From NCBI GenBank assembly GCA_004292675.1, contig RDXO01000019.1, positions 1 to 64,000 on the forward strand: a stretch of 64,000 nt of DNA, written 5' to 3'. Origin of the DNA: Alphaproteobacteria bacterium (GTDB lineage Bacteria > Pseudomonadota > Alphaproteobacteria > Rickettsiales > UBA998). Position numbers and translations under genes: made by a program. Of the stretch, positions 23,026 to 32,647 are shown in pieces. Under the pieces are notes generated by a model. That model saw only the letters and a list, made by a program, of their open reading frames with translations, had not been told where the DNA came from and did not search any database. Position 1 is the first letter of the stretch. Each line of letters opens with the position of its first letter.

Positions 23026-26000
23026 GCGCACCATAGCAACGAGCGAACGCTTAGAGCATCGTCTGAGTGAGGATGCCATTCATTTTACGCTCAAACGTGG
23101 TGATGCGATCATACCGCTCAAAGATTGGGAGCAATCTCAGCATCGTGGCGCAAAGGCATTAGTGCAGTACATGCACGATCAGCCTACACCTTTGCATAGG
23201 GACGATGCATCAATCCACATAACCCATGAAGCCCTCATGCGCTGGTGTGATGGGCAAGAACATTATGTGCAGTCCTTGTTGGAGTTACCTCCCTTATATA
23301 GTGGAAGCATTCAAATCGAAAGCAGCGGTATGTTTCATATTCCTGAGTTCACTCTATCCTATGCATGGTTGAAACCAAGCGGTGGTAATCGCTATACTTC
23401 CGCAAAAGAACAAGGGTGTTTTCTCACCGTCGGGGGGAGTACCTATATGTTACCTGCCCATGCATGGCGATTGAAAAACGCCGTGCAAGCGGTGCAGATG
23501 CGATTAAAAGAGCGTACTGAAGCAACACAGCGTATGCTGGATTGGCATGAGGTGCAGCACTTACTGGATGCCTTACCCGAAGATGAACGACAGAAAACAT
23601 TGCAATCTTCTTCCCTGAGCAATGTACGCCTTTATTACGCCAATGCGTTTAGGTTAGAGGCTTTGCCAACGCCAAACGGTGCTTATGATATTATGCCCGT
23701 TTTGATGCGTCAAAAAAATTCCATGAGTGCTACAGAAGATAGCCCACCTGCACATGAAGCACTTCTAACCCCTGCCATGCAAGAGAACTATGCCAAGCAT
23801 TATGCGAATGCTAATAGTATCTCACGGTGCTATTCTTTAGATGTTGGTCGCTATGTTATCCTTGGGGAGGATGTACATCGCGTGCTAACACATGTTCAAG
23901 AGGTACGCAAACGCTCCCCCGAAGAACGGTTGGAGTTTCTAAAAAACCCACGTGCTGCCTTGATGCAGGAGTTTGAACATAGCATTCCAGAGGAAGTCTT
24001 TGTTGCCATGCTTTCGGAGCGCGTCACGGGTTTAGGTGTATGGCAGCAAAAAATTGTACCTTATATCCAGATGAAGGGGCAACAATGGCTTCCTGATGGG
24101 AAATTGCCTGAAGGAATTGAGCGTGGCATCAAAATAGGCGATAAGTTACTTCCGATTGATTCAGAAGAAGATGCGCGTGACATAATACGTGTTGTGGAGG
24201 AAGCACGCAAAAAAGGAAAGGATCATTTCACCATCAAAGGAGAAGAATACCCCATGCAGGATGGGATTTTGCAGGCAGTGCAACAATCATTTCCTCCCGT
24301 GAGACCCCTCCCCCTACCCAAAGAAACATCGAAAGGTAACGATAAAGCCCCCCCTTACGCGATCGTGATTAAAGATAACTTCAATGAATTATTATATGAG
24401 GTACATGCGACACCACGTTCTCAAATTCCTCGCAATAATCACCTTCCCGAACAGGTAAAATCTACCCTTAAGCCCCATCAAATAGAGGGTTTTGATTGGT
24501 TGTGTCGTCACTACTGCACAGGATCGCATGGCGCACTTCTTGCTGATGATATGGGGCTTGGTAAAACATTGCAAGCCCTTGTCTTTTTAGCATGGCTAAA
24601 ACAGGGCATGGATGATAGACATATGGATCGCGCTCCTTTATTGATTGTCGCACCTACAGGATTATTGGAGAACTGGAAGCAGGAAATTAAGACGCATTTG
24701 AAAGATGGCTTGGGAAATTCTATCTATGCTTATGGCGCATCCTTATCTGCCTATAAAAATGAAAAAATATTGGATACGCAGAAATTGCAGAGTGCCGATC
24801 TTATTCTCACGACCTATGAAACCCTCAATAACTATCAAACCAGTTTTGCCCTAGTTCGCTGTGCCGCTGTGGTATTTGATGAAATGCAGAAAGTGAAAAA
24901 TCCTGCATCACAAATCACCAATGCCGTCAGTAGCATCTATGCAGATTTTTGGTTGGGCATGACAGGCACGCCCGTTGAAAATCGTTTATGTGACTTATGG
25001 TGCATTACCGATATTCTACAACCCGGTTGGATGGGGAGCATTAAGCATTTTAGTGAACGCTTTGAAAAACCCCTTACACAGACTCCCGTCTGCTATAAGA
25101 ATCTGCAAGAATTAAACAGACGTATCACCCTTGATACCCCCGATAAGCCTGCCTATATGATGCGGCGCATGAAATCTGATGGGATTGTCACTATGCCCAA
25201 TAAAATAGAACATCCTTGGCGTGAGGAGATGCCACCACAGCAAGCAGATGCTTATGATCGTGCCATTACTAAAGCGAAAGAAGGCAAGAAAGGCGATGCG
25301 CTCATGGCATTGCAACAAATGCGTGCTATTTCATTGCATCCTGATTACCAACGCACAGGCGTATGTAGCGATGAAGTGTTTATCAACGCATCGGCACGCC
25401 TGAAAAAATGCTTCCACATTTTAGAAGACATCAAAAAGAACCAAGAAAAAGCACTGATCTTTGTGGAATATGATCTGTGGCATAAGTTTTTGCCTGATAT
25501 GATTGCACAATATTTTGGTATTATGCGCCCCTTAAGCATCAATGGTTCTGTGAATGGACAAGACCGCCAAAAGCGTGTCGAGCATTTTCAGAAGGTAGAT
25601 GATGGTTTTGATGTGATGCTCCTAAGTCCCAAAGCGGGTGGAGTGGGTTTAACGCTCACGGCTGCAAATCATGTGATTCATTTAACGCGTTGGTGGAATC
25701 CTGCCGTTGAAGATCAAGCAACCGATCGCGCATATAGAATTGGTCAACAGAAAGAGGTGCATGTACATTACCCTATGGCGATTCACCCTGATATAGGAGA
25801 AAAAAGCCATGATATTATTTTGTATGAATTATTGGAACACAAGCGTCTGCTAAGCAAGAAGTCCCTTATTCCCCTGATGGATGAGGCAGCAGACTGTAGC
25901 CATCTATTTGATGCAGCAGTGTGGCAAGGAAAAAATGCGACGATGGATAAGCAAAGCATCGATAGCCTAACAGGTCAAGAATTCCAGCATTTTGTCACCC

Positions 26001-26359
26001 AACGACTTCAGCGCGTTGCAGGGCAATATGGTCTTGTCGTGCGCTCTGCCATAGGCGCATGGGATGGTGGGGCTGATATAATAATCGAAACACATGATGG
26101 CGATATGCTGGCAATTATTCAATGCAAGCATAGTGGTAATCCAGAGAGTGCCACGACTTCTAGCCCTGATATTATCCGCGCATTTGCGCGTTATGGACTA
26201 CGCGATGGTTTTGGTATCGCGATCACCAATGCGCGTGCATCTGCTATGGATTATGCGTGGCAGAAAGAGAATCCTGATAAACATATGGTGCTTGAGGGTC
26301 TTGCCTCTCTTACCCCCGAAATAATATTGCCACGATTAGCTGAAAAAACTATGTATTGA
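23009..26359 (+). CDS. zorD: Zorya defence protein ZorD (SNF2-type ATPase with nuclease domain)
   Basis: 1116 residues. The N-terminal 480 residues have no motif I recognise. The SNF2-type ATPase begins LKPHQIEGFDWLCRHY; Walker A is DDMGLGKT (Lys519), motif II is FDEMQKVKN (Asp624, DEMQ rather than DEAH), motif III MTGTPVENR, and the C-terminal lobe carries GGVGLTLTAANHVIHL and QATDRAYRIGQ. Residues about 985-1116 form an Mrr-like restriction nuclease domain (GGADIII with Asp1023, then IIQCKHS with Lys1040). It is the nucleolytic effector of type I Zorya. Active-site residues look intact. Confidence 0.9.
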   Translation: MRIRFKRTIATSERLEHRLSEDAIHFTLKRGDAIIPLKDWEQSQHRGAKALVQYMHDQPTPLHRDDASIHITHEALMRWCDGQEHYVQSLLELPPLYSGSIQIESSGMFHIPEFTLSYAWLKPSGGNRYTSAKEQGCFLTVGGSTYMLPAHAWRLKNAVQAVQMRLKERTEATQRMLDWHEVQHLLDALPEDERQKTLQSSSLSNVRLYYANAFRLEALPTPNGAYDIMPVLMRQKNSMSATEDSPPAHEALLTPAMQENYAKHYANANSISRCYSLDVGRYVILGEDVHRVLTHVQEVRKRSPEERLEFLKNPRAALMQEFEHSIPEEVFVAMLSERVTGLGVWQQKIVPYIQMKGQQWLPDGKLPEGIERGIKIGDKLLPIDSEEDARDIIRVVEEARKKGKDHFTIKGEEYPMQDGILQAVQQSFPPVRPLPLPKETSKGNDKAPPYAIVIKDNFNELLYEVHATPRSQIPRNNHLPEQVKSTLKPHQIEGFDWLCRHYCTGSHGALLADDMGLGKTLQALVFLAWLKQGMDDRHMDRAPLLIVAPTGLLENWKQEIKTHLKDGLGNSIYAYGASLSAYKNEKILDTQKLQSADLILTTYETLNNYQTSFALVRCAAVVFDEMQKVKNPASQITNAVSSIYADFWLGMTGTPVENRLCDLWCITDILQPGWMGSIKHFSERFEKPLTQTPVCYKNLQELNRRITLDTPDKPAYMMRRMKSDGIVTMPNKIEHPWREEMPPQQADAYDRAITKAKEGKKGDALMALQQMRAISLHPDYQRTGVCSDEVFINASARLKKCFHILEDIKKNQEKALIFVEYDLWHKFLPDMIAQYFGIMRPLSINGSVNGQDRQKRVEHFQKVDDGFDVMLLSPKAGGVGLTLTAANHVIHLTRWWNPAVEDQATDRAYRIGQQKEVHVHYPMAIHPDIGEKSHDIILYELLEHKRLLSKKSLIPLMDEAADCSHLFDAAVWQGKNATMDKQSIDSLTGQEFQHFVTQRLQRVAGQYGLVVRSAIGAWDGGADIIIETHDGDMLAIIQCKHSGNPESATTSSPDIIRAFARYGLRDGFGIAITNARASAMDYAWQKENPDKHMVLEGLASLTPEIILPRLAEKTMY

Positions 26360-26373
26360 TTTTTTGAACATCT

Positions 26374-26484
26374 CTATTTATAACCTTGGGATGCGTATTC
26401 TTTCATGTAGATGAAATAATCATAGAAGCGTTTCTTATCCATCAGAATATATAGTGCTTTGCCTTTATCATTGCCCATATTCAT
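26374..26484 (-). CDS. Doubtful 36-residue open frame between Zorya and the RM operon
   Basis: A frame of 36 residues (MNMGNDKGKALYILMDKKRF...) rich in Tyr and Lys, opposite to both neighbouring operons. There is no ribosome binding site and no recognised family. It may be the remnant of a gene lost when the two defence modules were joined, or chance. Confidence 0.2.
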   Translation of the reverse strand: MNMGNDKGKALYILMDKKRFYDYFIYMKEYASQGYK

Positions 26485-26570
26485 AGGGACTGAACAGTTA
26501 CGCACTATAGTAAGACAACAAAACAATACTTTGATTCATCCGCGTGAATCTCTGCCAAAATGGGTCGTAC

Positions 26571-29537
26571 ATGAAAGAAAACCAGATAGAGCAAGATTTA
26601 ATCGACAAGCTAAGTGATCTGAAATACATTTATCGCGATGACATACGCGACCGAGCCGCATTAGAAAGGAATTTCCGCGAAAAGTTTCAAGAACTCAATA
26701 GAGTAAGCCTAATGGATGGCGAGTTCACGCGCTTGCTTGAAAGCATCATTACGCCCGATGTTTTTACCGCTGCCCGCATTTTGCGTGAACGGGGTGGCTT
26801 TGAGCGCGATGATGGAACGCCGCTAAACTACACTCTGGTAAACATTAAGGACTGGTGCAAAAACACCTTTGAGGTTATCAATCAGCTGCGAATCAATACC
26901 GACAACAGCCACCATCGCTATGATGTAATCTTGCTAATCAACGGCGTGCCAGTGGTTCAGATTGAGCTAAAAACATTGAAAATAGCTCCACATCGCGCCA
27001 TGCAGCAGATTGTCGATTATAAGAACGATCTAGGCAATGGCTATAGCAAAACCTTGATGTGCTTCTTACAGCTCTTCATCGTCAGCAACCGCAGCGACAC
27101 TTGGTACTTTGCCAATAATAACAGCCGCCACTTTAGCTTTGATGCGAATGAGCAATTCTTACCGCTGTATCAATTTGCCACCGAAGATAACAAAAAAATC
27201 ACCCAACTTGATAGCTTTGCAGAAAAGTTCCTCGCCAAATGCACACTTGGGCAGATGATAAGCCGTTATATGGTTCTGGTAGCTAGTGAGCAAAAACTTC
27301 TGATGATGCGCCCGTACCAAATTTATGCGGTGAAAGCGATTGTGGATTGCATTCACCAGCGTTGTGGAAATGGCTATATCTGGCACACTACGGGCAGCGG
27401 AAAAACACTCACATCGTTCAAAGCCTCAACCCTGCTCAAGGATAATCCCGACATTGAGAAATGCCTGTTTGTCGTCGATAGGAAAGACCTCGACCGTCAA
27501 ACTCGTGAAGAGTTCAACCGCTTCCAAGAAGGCTGTGTTGAAGAAAATATCAACACGGAAACACTGGTGCAAAGGCTGCTTTCCGATGACTATGCCGACA
27601 AGGTAATCGTTACCACCATTCAGAAGCTTGGTCTCGCCTTGGATGAACGCCACAAACGAAACTACAAAGAACGCCTTGAGCCACTCCGCAATAAGCGCAT
27701 GGCATTTATTTTTGATGAATGCCATCGCTCCCAATTCGGTGAGAACCATAAAGCAATTAAGGAGTTCTTCCCTAACGCCCAGCATTTTGGTTTCACTGGA
27801 ACGCCAATTTTTGAGCAAAACGCCACCTATCAGCACATTGAAGGTGAGCAGGCATCGTACAAAACAACGGCGGATATTTTCCAAACCGAGTTGCACGCTT
27901 ACACCATCACCCACGCGATTGAAGACCGCAACGTCCTGCGCTTCCATATTGATTATTACAAGCCCGAAGGTAAAAACACACCGAAGGCAGGCGAACCTCT
28001 GGCAAAGAATGCTATTGTCGAGGCAATATTAGAAAAACATGATACAGCGAGTAATAGGCGCAAATTCAATGCGATACTCGCCACCGCGTCCATCAATGAT
28101 GCCATTGCCTACCACGATCTATTCAAGACGATGCAATCAGAAAAGCTGATAGCAAATCCTGACTTCAAACCGCTGAATGTCGCGTGCGTGTTCTCCCCGC
28201 CTGCCGAGGGCAATAAGGATGTGCAGCAGATTCAGGAAGACTTACCGCAGGAAAAGCTGGATAACTCCGTCGCGCCAGATGAAAAGAAAGCTGCCTTGAA
28301 ATCCATCATTGCCGATTATAATGCGCGTTACAAAACGAACCACAGCATTGGCGAGTTCGACCTTTATTATCAGGATGTGCAGAAGCGCATCAAAGACCAA
28401 CAATATCCTAACCAAGATTTGCCACACGCACAGAAAATCGACGTGGTGATCGTGGTGGATATGCTGCTTACGGGCTTTGATTCCAAATATCTAAACACTC
28501 TCTATGTGGACAAAAATCTCAAGCACCACGGGCTAATTCAGGCATTCTCACGCACCAACCGCGTGCTGAATGATACCAAGCCTTATGGCAACATCCTCGA
28601 CTTCCGCCAGCAGCAAGACTCGGTAAACGAAGCTATTGCCCTATTCTCTGGCGCAAGCATAGAAAAAGCCAAAGAAATATGGTTAGTTGACCAAGCTCCA
28701 ATCGTGATCGGCAAACTCGATAATGCTGTGAAGAAACTGGATGAATTTATGAAGTCGCAAGGACTGGAAAACAAACCTGAAGAAGTGGCTAACCTCAGAG
28801 GTGATGCCGCACGCAGTCAATTCATTCACCTGTTTAAGGATGTGCAACGCCTCAAAACCCAACTAGATCAATACACAGACCTGAGCGTTGAGCATAAGAA
28901 CGCAATAGAGCAGGTGATTCCGAAGGAACAACTGCAAGGCTTCAAGGGCATGTATCTGGAAACGGCTTGGCGTTTGAAGGCGCAGCAAGAAAAAGCCACC
29001 GAGAATATCCCGCCAGAGGTTCAACAGCTTGATTTTGAATTTGTGCTGTTTGCTTCTACCGTCATTGATTATGATTACATTATGGGGCTGATAGCTAAAT
29101 TCTCAGGCGAGAAACCAGGCAAACAAAAAATGACCCGCGCCCAGCTGATTGGGCTCATTCAGTCCGATGCCAAGTTCATGGACGAGCGTGACGACATTGC
29201 CGCCTATATCGACACCCTGCAAGCAGGCGAAGGACTCAGCGAAAAAGAGATTCGCCAAGGTTTTGATGCGTTCAAAGCAGAAAAGCACGCTTTAGCATTA
29301 GCCGCTATTGCCACAACGCACGGGTTGGAGGTGGCGAGCCTAAAAACCTTTGTGGACGGCATTATTCGCCGCATGATCTTTGATGGTGAGAAGTTAAGCG
29401 AGCTTCTTGAACCGCTTGGGTTGGGCTGGAGGGCGCGCACAAGTAAAGAACTGGCGTTGATGGAAGACCTCATCCCGATATTGCATAAACTTAGTGCTGG
29501 GCGCACCATTTCGGGGTTGAACGCGTATGAGCAATAA
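26571..29537 (+). CDS. hsdR: Type I restriction enzyme, R subunit (HsdR)
   Basis: About 988 residues from the ATG at 26571; a GTG at 26544 is possible. The N-terminal PD-(D/E)XK nuclease is seen at RYDVILLINGVPVVQIELKT (Asp118, Glu132, Lys134). The DEAD-like translocase has WHTTGSGKTLTSFK (Walker A Lys278), FIFDECHRSQFG (DECH, Asp382), GFTGTPIF, VVVDMLLTGFDS and QAFSRTNRV. The C-terminal helical region binds the methylase core. It translocates unmethylated DNA and cleaves at a distance. Codon choice (more C-ending codons) looks different from the neighbouring chromosome, which suggests transfer. Confidence 0.95.
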   Translation: MKENQIEQDLIDKLSDLKYIYRDDIRDRAALERNFREKFQELNRVSLMDGEFTRLLESIITPDVFTAARILRERGGFERDDGTPLNYTLVNIKDWCKNTFEVINQLRINTDNSHHRYDVILLINGVPVVQIELKTLKIAPHRAMQQIVDYKNDLGNGYSKTLMCFLQLFIVSNRSDTWYFANNNSRHFSFDANEQFLPLYQFATEDNKKITQLDSFAEKFLAKCTLGQMISRYMVLVASEQKLLMMRPYQIYAVKAIVDCIHQRCGNGYIWHTTGSGKTLTSFKASTLLKDNPDIEKCLFVVDRKDLDRQTREEFNRFQEGCVEENINTETLVQRLLSDDYADKVIVTTIQKLGLALDERHKRNYKERLEPLRNKRMAFIFDECHRSQFGENHKAIKEFFPNAQHFGFTGTPIFEQNATYQHIEGEQASYKTTADIFQTELHAYTITHAIEDRNVLRFHIDYYKPEGKNTPKAGEPLAKNAIVEAILEKHDTASNRRKFNAILATASINDAIAYHDLFKTMQSEKLIANPDFKPLNVACVFSPPAEGNKDVQQIQEDLPQEKLDNSVAPDEKKAALKSIIADYNARYKTNHSIGEFDLYYQDVQKRIKDQQYPNQDLPHAQKIDVVIVVDMLLTGFDSKYLNTLYVDKNLKHHGLIQAFSRTNRVLNDTKPYGNILDFRQQQDSVNEAIALFSGASIEKAKEIWLVDQAPIVIGKLDNAVKKLDEFMKSQGLENKPEEVANLRGDAARSQFIHLFKDVQRLKTQLDQYTDLSVEHKNAIEQVIPKEQLQGFKGMYLETAWRLKAQQEKATENIPPEVQQLDFEFVLFASTVIDYDYIMGLIAKFSGEKPGKQKMTRAQLIGLIQSDAKFMDERDDIAAYIDTLQAGEGLSEKEIRQGFDAFKAEKHALALAAIATTHGLEVASLKTFVDGIIRRMIFDGEKLSELLEPLGLGWRARTSKELALMEDLIPILHKLSAGRTISGLNAYEQ

Positions 29538-29547
29538 CAATCATCAG

Positions 29548-29577
29548 ATAAGACTCTCGGCAGTGCTGAGGTCTTAT
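29548..29577 (+). terminator. Hairpin after hsdR
   Basis: ATAAGAC pairs with GTCTTAT, with an inner CTC/GAG stem. It lies between hsdR and the HEPN gene and lacks a T-run, so it may only attenuate or protect the transcript. Confidence 0.35.
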
Positions 29578-29609
29578 AACCTTACCCACATGCATAGGAG
29601 CAACGCATA

Positions 29610-30038
29610 ATGAATAACACACCAACAGACATTCGCTGGAAACAACGCTTTGATAATTTTCAACGCGCCTACCACAATTTGCACGAAGCTGTCATGCTTG
29701 CGGATGCTCGTCCACTTTCAAAACTGGAAGAACAGGGATTAATTCAGATTTTTGAATATACGCATGAACTTGCTTGGAAAGTGTTAAAAGACTACCTAGA
29801 AGAACAAGGCTTTACGGATGTAGTTGGTTCAAAAAACGCCACTCGCATAGCCTTTAAGGAAGGGCTCATCCAACATGGAGAGGTCTGGATGCAGATGATT
29901 GAAGCCAGAAATCAAACATCCCATAGTTACAACATAGAAATCGCCGCAACTATTTCACAGAAGATTCGTACCCTATATTATGCAGAATTCAATGAATTTG
30001 TTGCATTTTTCCAAAATTTGCAGGATAAAAATCTATGA
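29610..30038 (+). CDS. HEPN-like protein, nucleotidyltransferase substrate-binding (HI0074) family
   Basis: 142 residues, all helical. It has the family pattern LSKLEEQGLIQIFEYTHELAW, then KVLKDYLEEQG, then the HEPN-type motif EARNQTSHSYN (Arg-x4-His). In HEPN/MNT pairs this protein is an RNase toxin whose HEPN motif is neutralised by nucleotide modification from the MNT partner. The partner gene overlaps it by four bases. Insertion of this pair between hsdR and hsdS suggests an addiction or back-up abortive-infection module within the RM operon. Confidence 0.85.
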   Translation: MNNTPTDIRWKQRFDNFQRAYHNLHEAVMLADARPLSKLEEQGLIQIFEYTHELAWKVLKDYLEEQGFTDVVGSKNATRIAFKEGLIQHGEVWMQMIEARNQTSHSYNIEIAATISQKIRTLYYAEFNEFVAFFQNLQDKNL

Positions 30039-30358
30039 AATTTGGATTATCTGATGCCGCCATTGCAACCATACACGCAGCGTTCAAAAAATATCCCGCC
30101 ATTGAAAGGGCGGTGATTTATGGTTCACGCGCAAAGGGCAACTATAAGCAGGGATCGGATATTGATCTCACCTTGTTTGGAGAAGGGCTGACCGCAGATA
30201 TCCTGATGCGGATTGCTCAAGTGCTGGATGATTCTATGTTGCCGTATTTGGTAGATATTTCAGTATTTGACCATCTGGATAATGCCAATTTGAGGGAGCA
30301 TATCCTGCGCGTAGGGTTGGTTTTTTATGAATGGTCGGAGGCGCAAGATGAGCAATAA
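30035..30358 (+). CDS. MNT-type minimal nucleotidyltransferase (putative antitoxin)
   Basis: 107 residues. The nucleotidyltransferase signature is complete: YGSRAKGNYKQGSDIDLTLF, i.e. GSRAxG followed by DxD, with a third acidic position near VDISVFD. Such proteins act as antitoxins by adding AMP to the HEPN partner. The start overlaps the HEPN stop (ATGA) and the end overlaps hsdS by 11 bases. Confidence 0.87.
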   Translation: MKFGLSDAAIATIHAAFKKYPAIERAVIYGSRAKGNYKQGSDIDLTLFGEGLTADILMRIAQVLDDSMLPYLVDISVFDHLDNANLREHILRVGLVFYEWSEAQDEQ

Positions 30359-31625
30359 AAAAAAGATTGCGTCGCAAGGTGTGCAGCCCAAGCTGCGTTT
30401 TCCTGAGTTTCGGGATGCGGGTGATTGGGAGGAAAAGGAATTAAGTGAATTAGGAAAACTAGTATCTGGCTTAACATACAGCCCAGATGATGTTCGAGAT
30501 ACTGGGCTGTTGGTTTTAAGATCATCCAACATTCAGAATGGAACAATCAGTCTTGATGATAAGGTATATGTTACTCATGATGTAAAGGGTGTGAATAAAT
30601 CTCAGCTTAACGACATTCTTATTTGCGTGAGGAATGGATCAAAAGCTCTAATAGGAAAAAATGCATTAATTCCCGAAGGTATGCCTACCTGCACCCATGG
30701 TGCGTTTATGACTGTCTTCAGGTCGAGTTCTTGGAAGTTTGTTTTTCAGCTCTTTCAAACCAAGGCATATCAAAAACAAGTCGATGGGGATCTTGGGGCA
30801 ACTATTAATTCAATTAATGGTCGCCAATTCATGAAGTATAAGTTTATTGTCCCATCAGCAAATGAACAACAGCGCATTGCCGATTGCCTATCATCGCTGG
30901 ATGAGTTGATCGACGCAGAAGACCAAAAACTGAAAGCTCTTCGTGCGCACAAAAAAGGGCTAATGCAAGAACTTTTCCCTGCCGATGGTGAAACCCTCCC
31001 AAAACGCCGTTTTCCTGAGTTCAAAAATGCCCCTGAGTGGAAAGAAATAGAAGTTGGTGAATTATTTAACCTGCAAGATGGATATGCTTTTTCATCAAGT
31101 GATTTTGTCGATTTTGCCATCGATACAGTTCAGGTCATCCGCATTACAGATATAAACAACCACAACAAGAATGAAAGCAAGGTTTACATTCCAAAGTCCT
31201 CAATCGAAGACATGAAGCTAACCAAGTTTTGGGTTGAGCAAGGCGACTTACTGCTCAGTCTGACAGGTGCTGCTGGGTTTAACTTCTTTGCGTGGGATTC
31301 AGAACCTGCACTGATCAACCAAAGAACTATGAAAATTACGCTTAAGAATCGCGCTAACGCTGCAATGAAGATTCTGTTGAGTTCTCTAATTTATGACAAA
31401 ATCAACGTGCATGGTTCAGGGCAAAATAACAATCTGTCGAAAGAATCGTTGAAAGCTATCAAGCTCTTGATGCCAAAGCCAGACGAACAACAACGCATTG
31501 CCGATTGCCTATCCTCTATCGACGAACTCATCACCGCCCAAAGCCAAAAGCTAGATGCGCTACGTGCGCACAAAAAAGGACTAATGCAGCAGCTCTTCCC
31601 CACCACTCACGAGGAAACACCATGA
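30348..31625 (+). CDS. hsdS: Type I restriction enzyme, specificity subunit (HsdS)
   Basis: 425 residues from the ATG at 30348, with GGAGG six bases upstream, inside the end of the MNT gene. Two target-recognition domains (about 15-165 and 225-370) are each followed by the same helical spacer: EQQRIADCLSSLDELIDAED with KALRAHKKGLMQELFP, and EQQRIADCLSSIDELITAQS with DALRAHKKGLMQQLFP. The TRDs differ, predicting a bipartite recognition sequence. It directs HsdM and HsdR to that sequence. It overlaps the next gene by four bases. Confidence 0.95.
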   Translation: MSNKKKIASQGVQPKLRFPEFRDAGDWEEKELSELGKLVSGLTYSPDDVRDTGLLVLRSSNIQNGTISLDDKVYVTHDVKGVNKSQLNDILICVRNGSKALIGKNALIPEGMPTCTHGAFMTVFRSSSWKFVFQLFQTKAYQKQVDGDLGATINSINGRQFMKYKFIVPSANEQQRIADCLSSLDELIDAEDQKLKALRAHKKGLMQELFPADGETLPKRRFPEFKNAPEWKEIEVGELFNLQDGYAFSSSDFVDFAIDTVQVIRITDINNHNKNESKVYIPKSSIEDMKLTKFWVEQGDLLLSLTGAAGFNFFAWDSEPALINQRTMKITLKNRANAAMKILLSSLIYDKINVHGSGQNNNLSKESLKAIKLLMPKPDEQQRIADCLSSIDELITAQSQKLDALRAHKKGLMQQLFPTTHEETP

Positions 31626-32647
31626 CCAGTCAGATGCTGATCTATCAAACCGAAGATGGCAAACTCACGATACAAACACGGCTTGAAGGAGAAACCGTGT
31701 GGCTGACGCAAAACCAGATGGCGGAGTTATTTCACACCACGCAACAAAATATCAGCCTGCATTTGCAAAACATTTACGCCGAGGGTGAGTTGCGGGAAGA
31801 AGCAACTCACAAGGTTTTCTTGTCAGTTCGCCAAGAGGGAGTACGCGAAGTATCCCGTAACCTTGATCACTACAACCTTGATGCGATTATCTCTGTAGGA
31901 TATCGCGTGAAAAGTGCTGTTGCCACGCGCTTTCGCATCTGGGCAACGCAGCATCTGAGGGAGTTTATCATCAAGGGCTTTGTGCTAGATGACGAACGCC
32001 TGAAAAACCCTGACACACCATTTGACTATTTTGATGAGTTACTGGCGCGGATTCAAGATATCCGCACCTCTGAACGGCGATTTTATCAGAAAATCACGGA
32101 TATTTATGCCACCAGTATTGACTATGACCCCACCCAACCACAAAGTATTGCGTTTTTTCAAACCGTGCAGAACAAAATGCACTGGGCGATTACAGGGCAA
32201 ACAGCGACAGAGATTATCCATGCACGAGCCGATAAAGATAAGCCGAATATGGGGTTGACCAGCTGGAGAGGCAGCAAACCACGCAAAGCCGATGTGAGCA
32301 TTGCAAAAAACTATCTGAACGCAGAAGAGCTTGCCGCGCTGAATAACCTTGTAGAGCAATATCTGGTATTTGCTGAAGGGCAAGCAATGCGCCGTATACC
32401 AATGAATATGAGCGATTGGATTACTAAGCTGCATGGGTTCTTGACTATCAACGACCGCGCCATCCTTACCCATGCGGGGAAAATATCGCATGAACTGGCA
32501 AAATCTTTTGCTGAAGAACATTATGATAGCTACCGCTTACAGCAGATCGCTATCGCAGATCAGCATGAAACTGATTTTGATAAAGCTATCAAAGAACTGC
32601 CACCTATTTCCCCTAAGAAAGCAAAGCAATACAAGGATAAAACATGA
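31622..32647 (+). CDS. RhuM-like protein
   Basis: 341 residues, start at ATGA overlap with hsdS and GAGGAAACACC upstream. The N-terminal half has the RhuM family pattern: TVWLTQNQMAELFHTTQQNI, YNLDAIISVGYRVKS, TRFRIWATQHLREFIIKGFV and DERLKNP. The C-terminal half resembles a Fic/DOC-associated domain region (RADKDKPNMGLTSWRG, KNYLNAEELAALNNLVEQYL). RhuM-like proteins are often found in type I RM operons and pathogenicity islands; their biochemical role is unknown. Coupling to hsdS and hsdM suggests a role within this defence operon. Confidence 0.85.
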   Translation: MTSQMLIYQTEDGKLTIQTRLEGETVWLTQNQMAELFHTTQQNISLHLQNIYAEGELREEATHKVFLSVRQEGVREVSRNLDHYNLDAIISVGYRVKSAVATRFRIWATQHLREFIIKGFVLDDERLKNPDTPFDYFDELLARIQDIRTSERRFYQKITDIYATSIDYDPTQPQSIAFFQTVQNKMHWAITGQTATEIIHARADKDKPNMGLTSWRGSKPRKADVSIAKNYLNAEELAALNNLVEQYLVFAEGQAMRRIPMNMSDWITKLHGFLTINDRAILTHAGKISHELAKSFAEEHYDSYRLQQIAIADQHETDFDKAIKELPPISPKKAKQYKDKT

